From assembly GCA_037447655.1 (NCBI GenBank), contig JBBHKE010000102.1:320372-384371 (forward strand): a stretch of 64,000 nucleotides of DNA, given 5' to 3'. Made by a program: the position numbers and the translations under genes. Every line of letters starts with the position of its first letter. Position 1 is the stretch's first letter. The notes under the pieces are model-generated. The model saw only the letters and a program-made list of their open reading frames with translations, did not search any database and was not told the origin of the DNA. Positions 43,501-55,240 of this stretch are shown here, one piece after another. This DNA is from Zygnema cylindricum (Eukaryota; Streptophyta; Zygnematophyceae; Zygnematales; Zygnemataceae).

Positions 43501-45537
43501 AATTACAAGGTAACAAAAGTATGTCATCAAGAGGAACCTCAGTCTTATGGAGATGCAATGACTTGTCAAGAAAGGAACCGGTGGAAGACAACCATCAATG
43601 GGGAGATGGCCTCAATTATGGTAGTCGATACTTCAAAGCTGGTAGAGTGTCCACCTAACCGAAAACCCATCGGTTGTCAGTGGGTTTTCAAATTAAAATT
43701 AAACACGGATAATACCATTGAGCGTTAGAAAGCCCGATTAGTGGCAAAAGGATTTACACAGAAAGAAAGAATCGACTACGAGGAAAGCTTTGCCCTGGTT
43801 GTTAGATTTCCCTCCGTCCGTATACTTCTCAGTCCGGCAGCAGCAGAAGACATGGAGGTGCACCAGATGGACATCAAGACAGCCTTTTTGCATGGAGAAT
43901 TGGAAAAAGAGATCTTCATGCGACAACTCCAAAGGTTTGTGGAGGAACGTGTGGAAAGTAAGGTATGCCGGCTGATCAAATCCCTTTATGGTTTGAAACA
44001 GGTGCCTTGACAGTGGAATAAGAAGCTTGATGAGTTTTTTATTGGTGTGGGATATATACCAATCAGCTAAGATCACTCAATATATATTTTTGAAGATGAG
44101 GAAGGTGTTATATTTATTGCAATTTATGTTGATGATTTGCTTGTTTTAAGTAAATCAATGGAAAAATTAATATTCTGAAAACCGATCTTAAAAGGAGATT
44201 TGAAATGAAGGATATGGGGGAAGCAAAATATATTTTGGGAATTCAAGTAGAAAGAGACCGAGAAAGAAAGATTATAAGACTCACTCAAAAGGAAGTAATA
44301 GGGAACATGTTGGAAAAATTCCACATAGATAAAGCTAATAGTTGTACAACTCGAATGGAGTTAAAGAAGGGAAGGGAGGGAGTGAGGAATAAGGAGTCAT
44401 AGTCTTAGACGAGGAATTAAGTCCTAAAGAACAAAAGTTCATGCAAACTATTCCTTACAGGCAAGTAGTGGGAAGCCTAATCTATTTTATGAATTGTACC
44501 CGGCCGGATTTAGATGCAGTTGTAGGAGTACTAAGTAGAAGTCTAAATGCTCCCACTAAGAGGGATTGGGAGGCAGCTTAGAGAGTTCTTAGATATTTGA
44601 TAGGAACTAGGGATCTATGGTTGCATTTGGGTGGGGAGAATACTGACATCACTACTTGGAGTGATGCCAGTTATGGTGATGCTCCGATGAGGAGATGTAC
44701 TTCTTCATATGTATTATATTTGGGTGATGGGGCTTGTTGTTGGAGTAGGAAACAACAAAAGGTTATTGCTTAGTCCACCATGGAGGCTGAGTATATTGCT
44801 TCTTGCTCTGGTGTAAAAGAATTGATGTGGGTTAAGTCTTTGCTTGGTGAGCTTGGTTACCTTAAGAGTGGTGTGCAAAATATTTTTTGTGATAATCAGG
44901 CAGCAATCGCTATTTCTGCCAATCCTAAACATCATTTTAAAACGAAACAAATGGACATTAGACTCACCTTTGTTAGAGAGAAAGTAGATAACAAAATTAT
45001 CAGTTTAGAGTACCGACGAGATAGCGAGATGGTAGCAAAAATAATGACCATACTTGTGCCTTCCCCTAAGCTAATTTTTTGCAGGGAGAAGTGTGGTCTG
45101 AAATTGAAGATTAACTCGGATATGACATGTGTAGACATTAAGGCCATGTTGTACAATTTCCGTACATAAAGTACACCGGCGGCTGTACTTTTATGTACGA
45201 CAATTTAATATGATTGGTGCCATACACCAGTAGATAGAGTTTTAGAGAGAGATAGGACTTCAAAAAATTTGCTAGATAGGACCCTCTCTCCCAAAGAGCT
45301 TCTATATAAAAAGGTCAACTTTGACTCTCCATAACTTACTGCTCAGGGGAGCAAATTCATATATTGTTTTTGCTATTGACTCAGGGGAGTCTTGCCTCCT
45401 TAGGGGTGGAGGTGGTTAGAGTTTTTGTGTGCCAAGGTGGTAGTTATTCTTGCTGAAACACAAAAGGGGCAGGGTTATCCTAGAGGCTTTCTTGCAAGCT
45501 GTCTATTTTGAGGACCTATAGAGGTCTCTGAGTTACA
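40534..45537 (+). mobile_element. copia element A3 (decayed, truncated LTRs)
   Basis: Collinear with A2 over gag-pol but with many stops and several frameshifts. The 5' LTR keeps only its last 250 bp (40534-40783, with TATAAAAA at 40553). The 3' LTR keeps only its last 420 bp (about 45116-45537). At the 3' junction the end of pol (KLKIN) runs straight into the middle of the LTR, so both LTRs lost their 5' portions. The primer site GGTTATGGGCCCACC is perfect at 40784-40798. Confidence 0.9.
40764..45115 (+). pseudogene. A3 gag-pol remnant
   Basis: Segments of the family A polyprotein are readable. They include gag (41121-41393), knuckle CHFCKKQEHYMAEC (about 41660), protease and integrase zinc region (42051-42392), and DDE core through RT N-terminus (42742-43728). 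RT (43741-44010), RT C-terminus (44205-44402) and RNase H (44780-45115) follow. TAG, TAA and TGA codons separate them. It is an older member of the A1/A2 family. Confidence 0.9.
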
Positions 45538-45544
45538 CATCCCA

Positions 45545-46117
45545 CGGGTTATAATGGCGGAGTAATCACGGTACATCCACCCTGTACAGGTAGTGGTCCT
45601 CGACCACCTTTATGAACGGTAACGCATGAGGATCCAACTGCATATAACCCTTGTGATTGTTCCTCAGGTCTTTCGTCCTCATGAAATTCCTTGCTAGGTG
45701 CGATGGCACACTAGGAGGATTGTGGATAAGATCTCCCGGTTTTCCTGTACGCCATGTCGCTCGTCACTTCGAAGGATACCTATTATAGCATTTAGCAAAA
45801 CTATAAGTGAGATCTGGATGTTGGGGGTCGATGTGTAGTGGAAACAGATAGTCGGGAATTTCTTCTTCTTGTTCGCTTTCTTTTTCTGTTTCCCCTTCCT
45901 CTCGTCGGAGGATGAACACATCATCCCCACTTGGGTATTGCGCCTTTGCCTTGTTTTCAGAGTTCTTTGAAGACTGCTCGTCAACCGTACTCTTCTTTTT
46001 TGGTTCTTGCATCACCTCCAGATCACAGCCACGCTCCTCTATCAATAGAGGTGTTAGTTCTCGATCCGGCTCCTCAACGTCTAAGAGCTCGTGATCTTGC
46101 TTGTCCTCAGATTCCAC
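45545..46117 (-). pseudogene. unrecognised coding-like segment
   Basis: The minus-strand frame from 46117 (about 117 codons, acidic, with DYLFPLHIDPQHPDLTYSF) stops at TGA 45764-45766. It continues in frame as HNPPSVPSHLARNFMRTKDL and LDPHALPFIKVVEDHYLY up to the A3 border, with one more TGA. Composition looks protein-like across both stops. I do not recognise the family. It may be a gene fragment or transposon tail truncated by A3. Confidence 0.4.
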
Positions 46118-46800
46118 CTCTTGGAGTGGGTTGTACCCAGGATCTTGTGAATTTTCTGACCCCTCCCCTTCACTTGTCTATGCCAGCCCTTCCTCGCTAC
46201 TGGCTGTCTATTGCGGTTCTAGTCCTGCTTCAACCTCCCTCCTCCGGTCTCCGTTTATCATGGCATCCGCCACCACCAGCAATGTATTCGGACGGGGCAC
46301 GTCTCCTTGTCCTACCCGTTCAAGTCTCATACTTTTCGGTGGTGGAGAGATCGACGACGCCATAAATACCGTAGTGCAAGATAATTCCGGTAGTTCGGGA
46401 AGGGAAGGTAGGCTGGCTGTGCAGAGCAAAACACTCTCCAAACGAATTCGAGTGGGTGGTTCGTGAAGGTTGATGGAAGTCTTAACTGCGAAGGTTGAGG
46501 GTTTTACAGTTGAACTTTTCTAACCGTCGCAGCGTGCGAGGGTATCGCAAGGTCCAACATTTAATAAATTGTGTTGCTGGGACAGAGCTGAGGGTTAGTC
46601 GTCACCAATGTGGTGAAACACGACTGCGCCGTTGGGATTTCTTGTCAGCGCAGCGATGGCGCTACGATCCTCTGACGGCTCCGGGACTATGCTGCGCTTC
46701 AGTGGCTGCGCAACCTTAGCGCTGCGGTCCAATAACATTGCCTCTCCGTTTCTTTGCCGCGTCCCCATTATGATCGGGATGGCTGCGATAGTGCGATTCC
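46118..46800. other. unassigned sequence, possibly the 3' end of G2
   Basis: No domain recognised on either strand. It lies between the G2 chromodomain and the unknown coding segment, and may hold the remains of the G2 3' LTR, but no repeat partner was seen. Confidence 0.4.
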
Positions 46801-47974
46801 TTCCTTTATCGCGTCAGTTGCGATTGCCCTTCCAGTTAAGCCGAGTTTCTGCACTGTGCGTAAACCGGCGTAGCAATTCAGGGGAATGCAAATCCTCTTC
46901 GTCCATCCAAAAGTCGTCTTCAACCCGGTAGCCTTTCCAACAAACCAAATATTGGGTGGAGTGAGAATTCGAAGAGCAACGCGACTGAAGGATTTCCTCC
47001 ACTTCGTACTCGTCCGATGTACCCTGAATGGACGGTAAAGGGGAATTCGGCCGTTGATTAGGAAAAACTTAATCGAGTTCGCAAAACGGCTTGAGGAGGA
47101 AAACATGGAAGACATTGTAGATATGCGAGTCTTTCGGTATATCCAACTTATACGCCACCTCTCCCACCTTTGAGAGAACAATGAACGGGCGCGTAAATCT
47201 TGGTGCCAATTTCTTGTAGAGGGCACCTGGTAATCACAAGTTCGCCATATTAAGGCGAACCTTATCCCCCACTCTGAATATCATGTACTTTCGGTGAGCG
47301 TCGGCCAGCGACTTTTGACGGTCTTTTGCAAGATGGAGCACTTTCGCCGCCTTTTGCAGATTCCCGTGTAGCGATTTGGCAAAATCTAGAGCTGCGGGTG
47401 AAAGGCAATCCGCCACCGGCAAATTTTGAGGTAAGGTGGGATGTTGTCCATTGAGGGAAAATGGCGTAGCGTTCGTGGATGAGTGCACCGTAGTGTTGTA
47501 CGCCACCTCAATTGATGTCAAATGGTTTACCCAATCCGTTTGGTGCACCGATACATAAGCCCACAAAGCATCCTCCAAACTGCGATTCCCCCTTTCGATC
47601 TAACCATCGGTTTGAGGGTGATAAGCTATGGACATGGCCAACTGCGTTCCACACAGCTCAAACATGCTTCTCCAAATATGGCTCACAAATATTCGATCAT
47701 GGTCGCTGATAATCCTCTTCGGGAGTCTGTGATGGCGGAAAATCTCCCGGAAAAATAAGATTGCCACATCCGGCGTTGTGGTTGTGGTTGTTGTGGGTAG
47801 GAAATGGGCCATTTTCGTCAAATAATCCACGATGACGAAGATGGAGTCATAGCCTTCCCGAGTCAACGTAAGAACAACGATGAAATTCATCGAAAGTGCC
47901 TCCCAAGGAACAGATGGTATCAAAAGGGGTTGTAACAGAACTTGGTGACCCGATTCCGATATATTTCTGTTACA
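46800..47974 (-). pseudogene. G2 chromovirus: integrase core, C-terminal domain, chromodomain
   Basis: Frames on the minus strand give the integrase core (IPSVPWEALSMNFI, GYDSIFVIVDYLTKMAHF, SDHDRIFVS, AYHPQTDG). The distal integrase follows (VAYNTTVHSSTNATPFSLNG, RVGDKVRLN), then a GPY/F-like region (VGEVAYKLDIP, IYNVFHV). Last is a chromodomain (VEEILQSR, QYLVCWKGYRVEDDFW; about 46840-47010). Chromodomains direct integration to marked chromatin in this group. Frames shift at least twice. The frame is split by copia B; see the zinc-finger part at 53775-53940. Confidence 0.85.
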
Positions 47975-47979
47975 CGAGT

Positions 47980-48819
47980 TGTTGTTTTGGAAAGCTTTAG
48001 TCCTCTCTATGCCTTGAGTGTGAGGGAGAGAGAGTTTTACGACTTAGCATATGTTTGGTTGTAAGTTCGTTTCATTACACACCAGAATTGATGTTTCACT
48101 AGATCGGTAGGGAGTACACCTTTGTATACACTCCCGAGACACAAGTCACTACAAGAAAGAGGACACTCCAGAATATCCGATTGTTTGTGCATAGATACAC
48201 TTGAGGACAAAATGGCACATGGAGATTTGCCTACGGTGCCGAATATGATATGTACGTGGCTGAGGGAGACCGCCGACAAATGCTGGTCCGTGTGAGCCAC
48301 ATACACGACAAATGACGTGGCATATAGAATCCTACTCCTTTGTAAATATCTAGTTAAGTAGATTTTTGTCTTTGTGTGGTTAGTTGATTAGTAAAGGAAT
48401 CTTTTTGTATGACGTACCTTGTTCGGTTCGAGCCGCAGGTATTTATTGTACGCCTGGTATGCCTCCCTACGTTCAGCAGCATAGGATTCGGTGTATATTA
48501 GTAAGACTTAGATAACTTTGAAGGTATCAACATTTTGTAGTCAAAAACTGTACAGCCTGTTTTTGGCATTTTCATCTATAGATATCTCACAGATCTGTTG
48601 GCAGAATAACTTGAAATTTTGTGTGTATGTTCATCCTGATATTATCTACACTGTGGTATATTTTTATAGCTATTGCACGTCGTGTTTGGGTTTTATCAAC
48701 TGTTGAAGTTGCTGTTTTTCAGACCGGTTTTTGTGAAAGTTTCTCGCTTGGTTTGGTTCCGAGATGACTACACCGGCATCCTCATCGTCTTCGGTTCCTG
48801 CTGTTCTCTTAGAACAGCA
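47980..48819 (+). repeat. 5' LTR of B
   Basis: Starts TGTTGTTTTGGAAAGC and ends TCTTAGAACAGCA. The gag ATG (48764) lies 56 bp before its end. Confidence 0.9.
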
Positions 48820-51800
48820 GGTCACGGGCCCGCCTTCACGAATTCCGGTTTTTGATGGGAGAGAATATCTGCATTGGGCAGATCTTGTAAGGTCTTATTT
48901 TGTACAAGTGAAGCTTTTTGATGTTGTTAATGGATCTATGGTAGAATTTGATGTAAACTATGATCAAAAGAATGAGCAGGCTCTTCATTTGATAAAATTA
49001 ATGATATCTAAGGAGCTGCATATGACATACATTCAAGCTTCTAAAGCATCATAGATTTGGGATGCTTTGAAAATTACATATTCTAGGGCTAATGCACAAC
49101 ATGAGATTATAACTGCTGGGCAGATCTGGGAATATAAGTATACAGGCGGAAGCATGGCAGAATATTGCAATAAATTCAGACTTCTAGTTGCGGAAAATGC
49201 ATGTTCAGGTGGTTCATTTCATGAGTATCACCAAGCAATGATTTTAGTGAGGGGGCTTCCTAGTGAGTATAAAGGTGCCTATGATGAACTGAAAAAATTG
49301 GATAAGACACAGTGGAATCTAGCTACAGCTATAGAGTATGTGCTAGAAGAAGAATCGAATCAGCTGGCATTTAATTTTGGAAAGCCAGCTGTAGCTTACA
49401 ATGCTCATTTTCAGATAGATAATAGATTTCAAGGAAATCAGTCCTTTCAACAATATGAACGGTGTGTCTATTGCTATAATAATGGTCATTTGTACAAGTT
49501 TTGTCCTTTGTATATAAAAGCGTGTGAAACAGGTTCTTACTGCAAAGGATGGAAGGTGAGAGGAGCTCCATTTACACTGAAACCTCTGAGCAAAACCGCA
49601 ACTTTTTCAGCGGAGGAAGAGGAGCCAGTGAAAGAGATGGAGAAGGAGAAATCAGAGGTTGTTAGTTTTCCTAAAACTGATGACACCGAGTTCTTTGCTA
49701 TGGCAAAGATGATGGAGGGAGAGAAAGATCTCGGGTGGATTATGGACTCCGGAAGTTCCTCCTACATGTGTTGGAACAAATCCTATTTCAAGGATATGAC
49801 ACCTATCCCTACTCGTCAAATCTTTTATGCTTGTGGTGCCACGGTGGAAGCTAATGCTAAGGGTAGCATAGATCTGAATTATGAGATAGATGGCAAAGCT
49901 GTAAAAAGAACTTTGCATGATGTGTTATATGTGCCTAAGTTTAAGAAAAAAATGTTTTCTACCTCTGTTGCAGAAAGTAAAGGTTTTGATGTTCTTCAGA
50001 GCAAAGGCAAAAAGATAGTAAGCAAGGATGGGAGAGTAGCCTGAGTGGGAACTAGAGGCCCAAACATGTTGTATTGGATGGACCTGGTTAATAAAGTTGA
50101 TTTTGTGTACTCCAATGATCTTCTGAAAATGTTTTGTGGCATAAAAGGCTTGGGCATGTTCATAATGAGAGGCTTGAAAAGATGGTGAAGACTAATATTA
50201 TATAGGTGTCAAGCTTGGTGAAAAGGAATCCCATGTTTGTGATGGTTGTGCTCTAGGAAAGCTTCATAAGCTTCCCCTACCACAAACTTTAGATTATCGA
50301 GCAAAGGATCTTCTCGGCCTTATCCACTCGGATGTATGGGGACCGGCCAAAGTTCCTTCCCTTGGTGGAAAGAAATACCTTGTTACCTTCACTGATGACC
50401 ACTCACGTTTCAGCCGAGTGTACTTTATGAAAGAGAAGAGCGAGGTCTTCACAAATTTCAAGCATTTCCGGATCTGGGCGGAGAAACTTCACGGAAAACC
50501 GATCCTTGCTTTGCGATCTGACAACGGTGGAGAGTATGTATCAAATGCCTTTGATGAATACTTGAAAGAAAATGGAATTTCTCATGAGTTTAGTGTTCCT
50601 TACACTCCGCAACAGAATGGTGTGGCTGAAAGACTCAATTGGACCTTGTCTGAATGTGCTATGTCTATGATGATGGATAAAGGTGTAGATCCGAAATTTT
50701 GGGGGGAAGCTTTTCAGTGTGCTTCTTACATTAGAAATAGAATAGAAACTAGATCTGTGAAGGATAAAACACCTTATGAAATGTGGACAGGAAGAAAGCC
50801 GAATGTTAGTCACTTTAGAGTATTTCAAAGTAAGTGTTTTATGTTGGATAACCTTCCAAATTGGAAATTAAGTCCAAAATCTGAACCTGGGATATTTTTG
50901 GGCTATGATGATGAGTCCGTAGGATATAGAGTGTATAATCCTCAGAAAAATACAATTCAGATTGCTAGGAATATTCAGATGAAAGAAGAAAGTCAATTTG
51001 TTGATGTTTTTAGCATGAATGAGGCGGAAAAGGCAGAAAATTTGCAAGAATATGTCATCCTTGAGCAGATTCCTTTCAAGCAAACAACGGTTTCTTCATC
51101 TACATCTACATCAACAGTTTCTTCATCTGAACTACCACATGTTTTGGGGCTGCCTGATCCACCTACTATTGCAACTACTACCGGACCACTCCTCCTCCTC
51201 CTCCTCCTCCTCCTGTAAGACTGCTTCGAGGACCAACAATTCTCGCTTCAGATTTTCCGGGGGGAAGAAGACAAAGCAGCCGGCTGACAAGTGACCGAGT
51301 GGATCATGCTTATTCTGCAATCACAGGAAAGCCTCTTACCATTCAAGAATCTTTCTCCGTTCCGGAAAAAGATCTGTGGATTGCTGCTGCAAATGACGAG
51401 ATAAAGTCAATTATGGAGGCTCAAACTTGGGAGCTTGTGGAACTTCCACCGGATCGAAAAGCGATTGGTTATAAGTGGGTATTCAAGTTAAAATTGAATC
51501 CAGATAATACCATTGAGAGATATAAAGCCAGGCTTGTTGCTAAGGGGTATAGCCAGAAAGAGGGCATTGATTATGAAGAGACGTTCTCACCTGTAGTTCG
51601 TTTTCCTACTGTTAGGATTCTCTTATCTTTAGCAGCAATAAAGGATATGGAATTGCATCAAATGGATGTGAAGACAACTTTCTTGCATGGGGATTTGGAG
51701 GAAGTTATATATATGAAGCAACCAGAGGGATATGTAGAAAAAGGGAAAGAAATATGGTCTGTAAATTGTTGAAGTCTCTTTATGGTCTGAAGCAGGCTCC

Positions 51801-52912
51801 ACGACAGTGGAACCTAAAACTGCTGATTTTTTGACAAATCTTGGCTTTACTAGAATCAGTTCAGATCATTCAGTTTATGCAATGGAAGTGGAAGATGGAG
51901 TGATATATATTGTTGTTTATGTTGACGATTTGTTGTTGCTAAGCAAATCCATTAATGAAATTAACAAAATAATAACAGCTCTAAATTCCTGGTTTGAAAT
52001 GAAAGATTTAGGGGAGGCTAAGCATATTTTGGGAATTCAGGTAGAAAGGGATAGAAAACAAAGACTAATTTATTTGACACAGAAAGAAGCCATTGGAAAC
52101 ATTCTTGAAAGGTTCGGCATGTCAGAGGCAAAGGGAAGTGCTACTCCCATGGAGTTCAGACAAAAAATAGAAGGAAAAGAATAACATGGTGGGGTTGTGA
52201 TTGATGACTCCTTGGAGTCAGGGGAGGCAGATTTTATGTCCTCCATTCCTTACAGGCAGATCGTCAGAAGCCTCATCTACTTCATGAACTGTACCCGTCC
52301 GGATATTACAGCGGCTGTTGGAGCCTTAAGCCGAAGTTTGCAAAATCCAAAGAAGTCAGACTGGGAGGCAGCAAAGAGAGTTCTTCGATATCTTGCAGGA
52401 ACTCAAAACCTCCAACTCTCTCTCTCGGTGGAGAGGAAGTAAAAATTCAAACATGGAGCGATGCGAGCTATAGAGATATGCCAAGCCGAGGCTCTACTAG
52501 TGGATACATTCTGAAGATTCGAAGTGGGACATGCTGCAAGAGCAGCAAACTTCAGAAGGTGACAGCTCAGTCTACTATGGAGGCTGAGTACATGGCAGCT
52601 AGTGCAGCAGTCAAAGAGTTACTTTGGGTAAAGTCTCTCCTTTAAGAGCTTTTGTTTATGCAATCTAGACCTCAAGTAGTGTGGTGTGACAATCAGGCTG
52701 CCATTGCTATTGCATCTAACCCTAGCCATCACTTTAAGAGCAAACACATTGATATCAAGCTACACTTTGTGAGAGAGAAGGTTATGGGAAGAGTTCTGAA
52801 ACTCAATTATTTACCAGATGAGGAGATGGTTGCTGACATGATGACTAAACCCTTGCCTGCACCTAAATTAAAGTTTTGCAGAGAGGCATGTGGCTTAAGT
52901 GGCTAGAAGAGT
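48764..52912 (+). pseudogene. B gag-pol remnant
   Basis: The gag start (48764) shows FDGREYLHWADLVRSYF, and a TAG lies at 49052-49054. A CCHC knuckle (CVYCYNNGHLYKFC, about 49459) and protease DSGSS (about 49746) follow. A TGA at 50042-50044 and a frameshift come next. The integrase core has HSDVWGP, SDNGGEY and GVAERLNWT (50300-50660). RT follows in two frames with YVDDLLLLSK (about 51920), then RNase H in pieces (WSDASY, MEAEYMA, CDNQAA). Catalytic residues are mostly kept, so decay is by stops and indels. The polypurine tract is TTTAGGGGAG before 52930. Confidence 0.9.
48820..48834 (+). other. diverged half-tRNA primer-binding site (B)
   Basis: GGTCACGGGCCCGCC occupies the same place as GGTTATGGGCCCACC in family A. 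Against initiator tRNA-Met it has two mismatches and one G-U pair. It encodes the VTGP of QVTGPPSR, matching QVMGPPSR of family A. Confidence 0.65.
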
Positions 52913-52929
52913 CTAAAGCTTTAGGGGAG

Positions 52930-53769
52930 TGTTGTTTTGGAAAGCTTTAGTCCTCTCTATGCCTCGAGTGTGAGGGAGAGAGAGTTTCACGACTTAGCAT
53001 ATGTTTGGTTGTAAGTTCGTTTCATTACACACCAGAATTGATGTTCCACTAGATCGGTAGGGAGTACACCTTTGTATACACTCCCGAGACACAAGTCACT
53101 ACAAGAAAGAGGACACTCCAGAATATCCGATTGTTTGTGCATAGATAAACTTGAGGACAAAATGGCACATGGAGATTTGTCTATGATGCCGAATGTGATA
53201 TGTACGTGGCTGAGGGAGACCGCCGACAAATGCTGGTCCGTGTGAGCCACATACACGACAAATGACGTGGCATATAGAATCCTACTCCTTTGTAAATATC
53301 TGGTTAACTAGATTTTTGTCTTTGTGTGGTTAGTTGATTAGTAAAGGAATCTTTTTGTATGACGTACCTTGTTCGGTTCGAGCCGCAGGTATTTAATGTA
53401 CGGCTGGTATGCCTCCGTACGATCAGCAGCATAGGCTTCGGTGTATATTAGTAAGACTTAGATAACTTTGAAGGTATCAACATTTTGTAGTCAAAAACTG
53501 TACAGCCTGTTTTTGGCGTTTTCATCTGTGGATATCTCATAGATGTGTTGGCAGAATTACTTGTGATTTTGTGTGTATGTTCATCCTAATATTACCTACA
53601 CTGTGGTACATTTTCAGAGCTATTGTAACTCTGGTTTTGGTTTTATCAACTGTTGAAGTTGCTGTTTTTCAGACCGGTTTTTGTGAAAGTTTCTTGCTTG
53701 GTTTGGTTCCGAGATGACTACACCGGCATCCTCATCGTCTTCGGTTCCGGCTATTTTCTCAGAAAAACA
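52930..53769 (+). repeat. 3' LTR of B
   Basis: 840 bp, ending TCTCAGAAAAACA before CGAGT. It carries the same internal ATG (53713) as the 5' LTR. Confidence 0.9.
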
Positions 53770-53774
53770 CGAGT

Positions 53775-53940
53775 CACACGTCTGGATATACTGCGCAATG
53801 TCTCGGGTCATGTTCGGCCAATAGTACGCCTCAGCAACACGTGCAGTTGTTTTATCTCGCCCGAAATGTCCACTGAGCGGCTCGTCATGACAAATGTGTC
53901 CGGAGAAAAGATGTTTTAGGTGGCGAAAAAAAATTACCAC
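53775..53940 (-). pseudogene. G2 integrase N-terminal zinc region
   Basis: The minus-strand frame reads HLFSGHICHDEPLSGHFGRD and AEAYYWPNMTRDIAQYIQTC, the HHCC region of a gypsy integrase. It breaks off at the CGAGT target site of B. Without B it joins CDS-C and the core at 47974. The upstream RT and gag are absent, and the border near 53940 is abrupt. Confidence 0.85.
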
Positions 53941-55240
53941 TAATATCGATAAAGGTTGGACAGTAGAAACTATAAACTCTTTTAAAACTATGATAGTGGA
54001 ATCTAGGGCATGGGTTTAAAGTACAAAAAGGTACGAAAACGCAATATGTAGTCTTCGGACTTGCTACACTGGATAAAACATATATAATATATTAAATATA
54101 TGTGTGTTAGGGTATGGTTGCATCAAATGAAAAGTGAGGTTTAATACAAAATTATGTACTTGCCTGTACCATGCCGTGCTATATTTTCGTGACTTTCTTG
54201 AAAACAACATTACAAAAAATAAGGGTATGTCCCCATGTGCATAAGTAAGGGTTTTTTTTCTGTTGTTTTCTTGTACAACTTAGAGCCGTACTGCCTAAGT
54301 TGCAACTGTACGAAGGAATCGCAAATTTGTAGAGTACAATTTGGTCATCCTCGAATTTAGGATGTATGAAAATTTGTCGTCTTGTGTTTTTTGACCCACT
54401 TCCACGACAAAAAACGTCATCTTCAACCTTACGTTTTAAACACATGCGCGATGTGTTTTAAAACTAGGTATTTTCGATAAACAAAGAGGAACATATTTTC
54501 GCACGTGCCGTAATTGTCGAAAAATTTCATACGATTTTCATAGACAAAAAAAAGTACAGAATTTGTTATATTTTGTCCGTTTGCGTTCGAATACGATGAA
54601 GAAAAGTACACAATTTGTTTGGATTTGTCCATTTTCGTCCAGTACGGATTTCTTTTTTGCAAGGGCCTTCAAATTTTGATGTTATTTCACGTCGACCCGA
54701 TAAAAGACGCAAAGGCAAAGCGCCTCGTATTCAACAGTGAAACGACACAGACTGGAAGGCGGTACGTCTACAATGTCACGGTAAAACATGCTACGCCACA
54801 AGCAGTTCCAAAAAATAACGTGCGACCATAGATTGTAGACGTTGACAAGCGTCACTGGTAATGTCGACGTATACGATCGTCATAAACGTAAGTTACGGTT
54901 TCGTCCTCATAGACATAAGGACACTTGAAAACAGGGTTTGGCGGATGCGCGCTAAAATACAAAGTAAGTTCGCTAAGTTACAAGTAAAAGCAGGATCAAT
55001 TAAAAAGCACGATGGTAACCCATCTGAGTGTAGGGTACAAAAGGGGTGGCATGGCCAAACTAAAACACTTCTATAAAAAACAAATAGAGCGTTGGGAACA
55101 CAAAAAAAAGGAAAAGAAAAGAAACAATCAAGAAGGAAAATGAAAGTACCCAAACTCAAAATGAAAAGCACGACAACTCAGAAAACCAAAACTACAACCC
55201 CAACCCCAAATTTATTAAATATCTATGAAAAGCAACCCCG
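53941..55240. other. unassigned intergenic sequence
   Basis: AT-rich, with repeated GTACA/CGTA words. Short frames on both strands lack recognisable domains. No repeat or RNA gene was seen. Confidence 0.5.

Larger units (their letters stand above)
47980..53769 (+). mobile_element. copia element B (complete, decayed)
   Basis: 5790 bp with 840 bp LTRs and the exact duplication CGAGT (47975-47979, 53770-53774). It sits inside G2 integrase between the two cysteines of its CDSC motif. It is a separate family from A (LTRs unrelated) but has the same architecture. LTR copies differ at a few percent by eye, and the frame has several stops and shifts. Confidence 0.95.
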
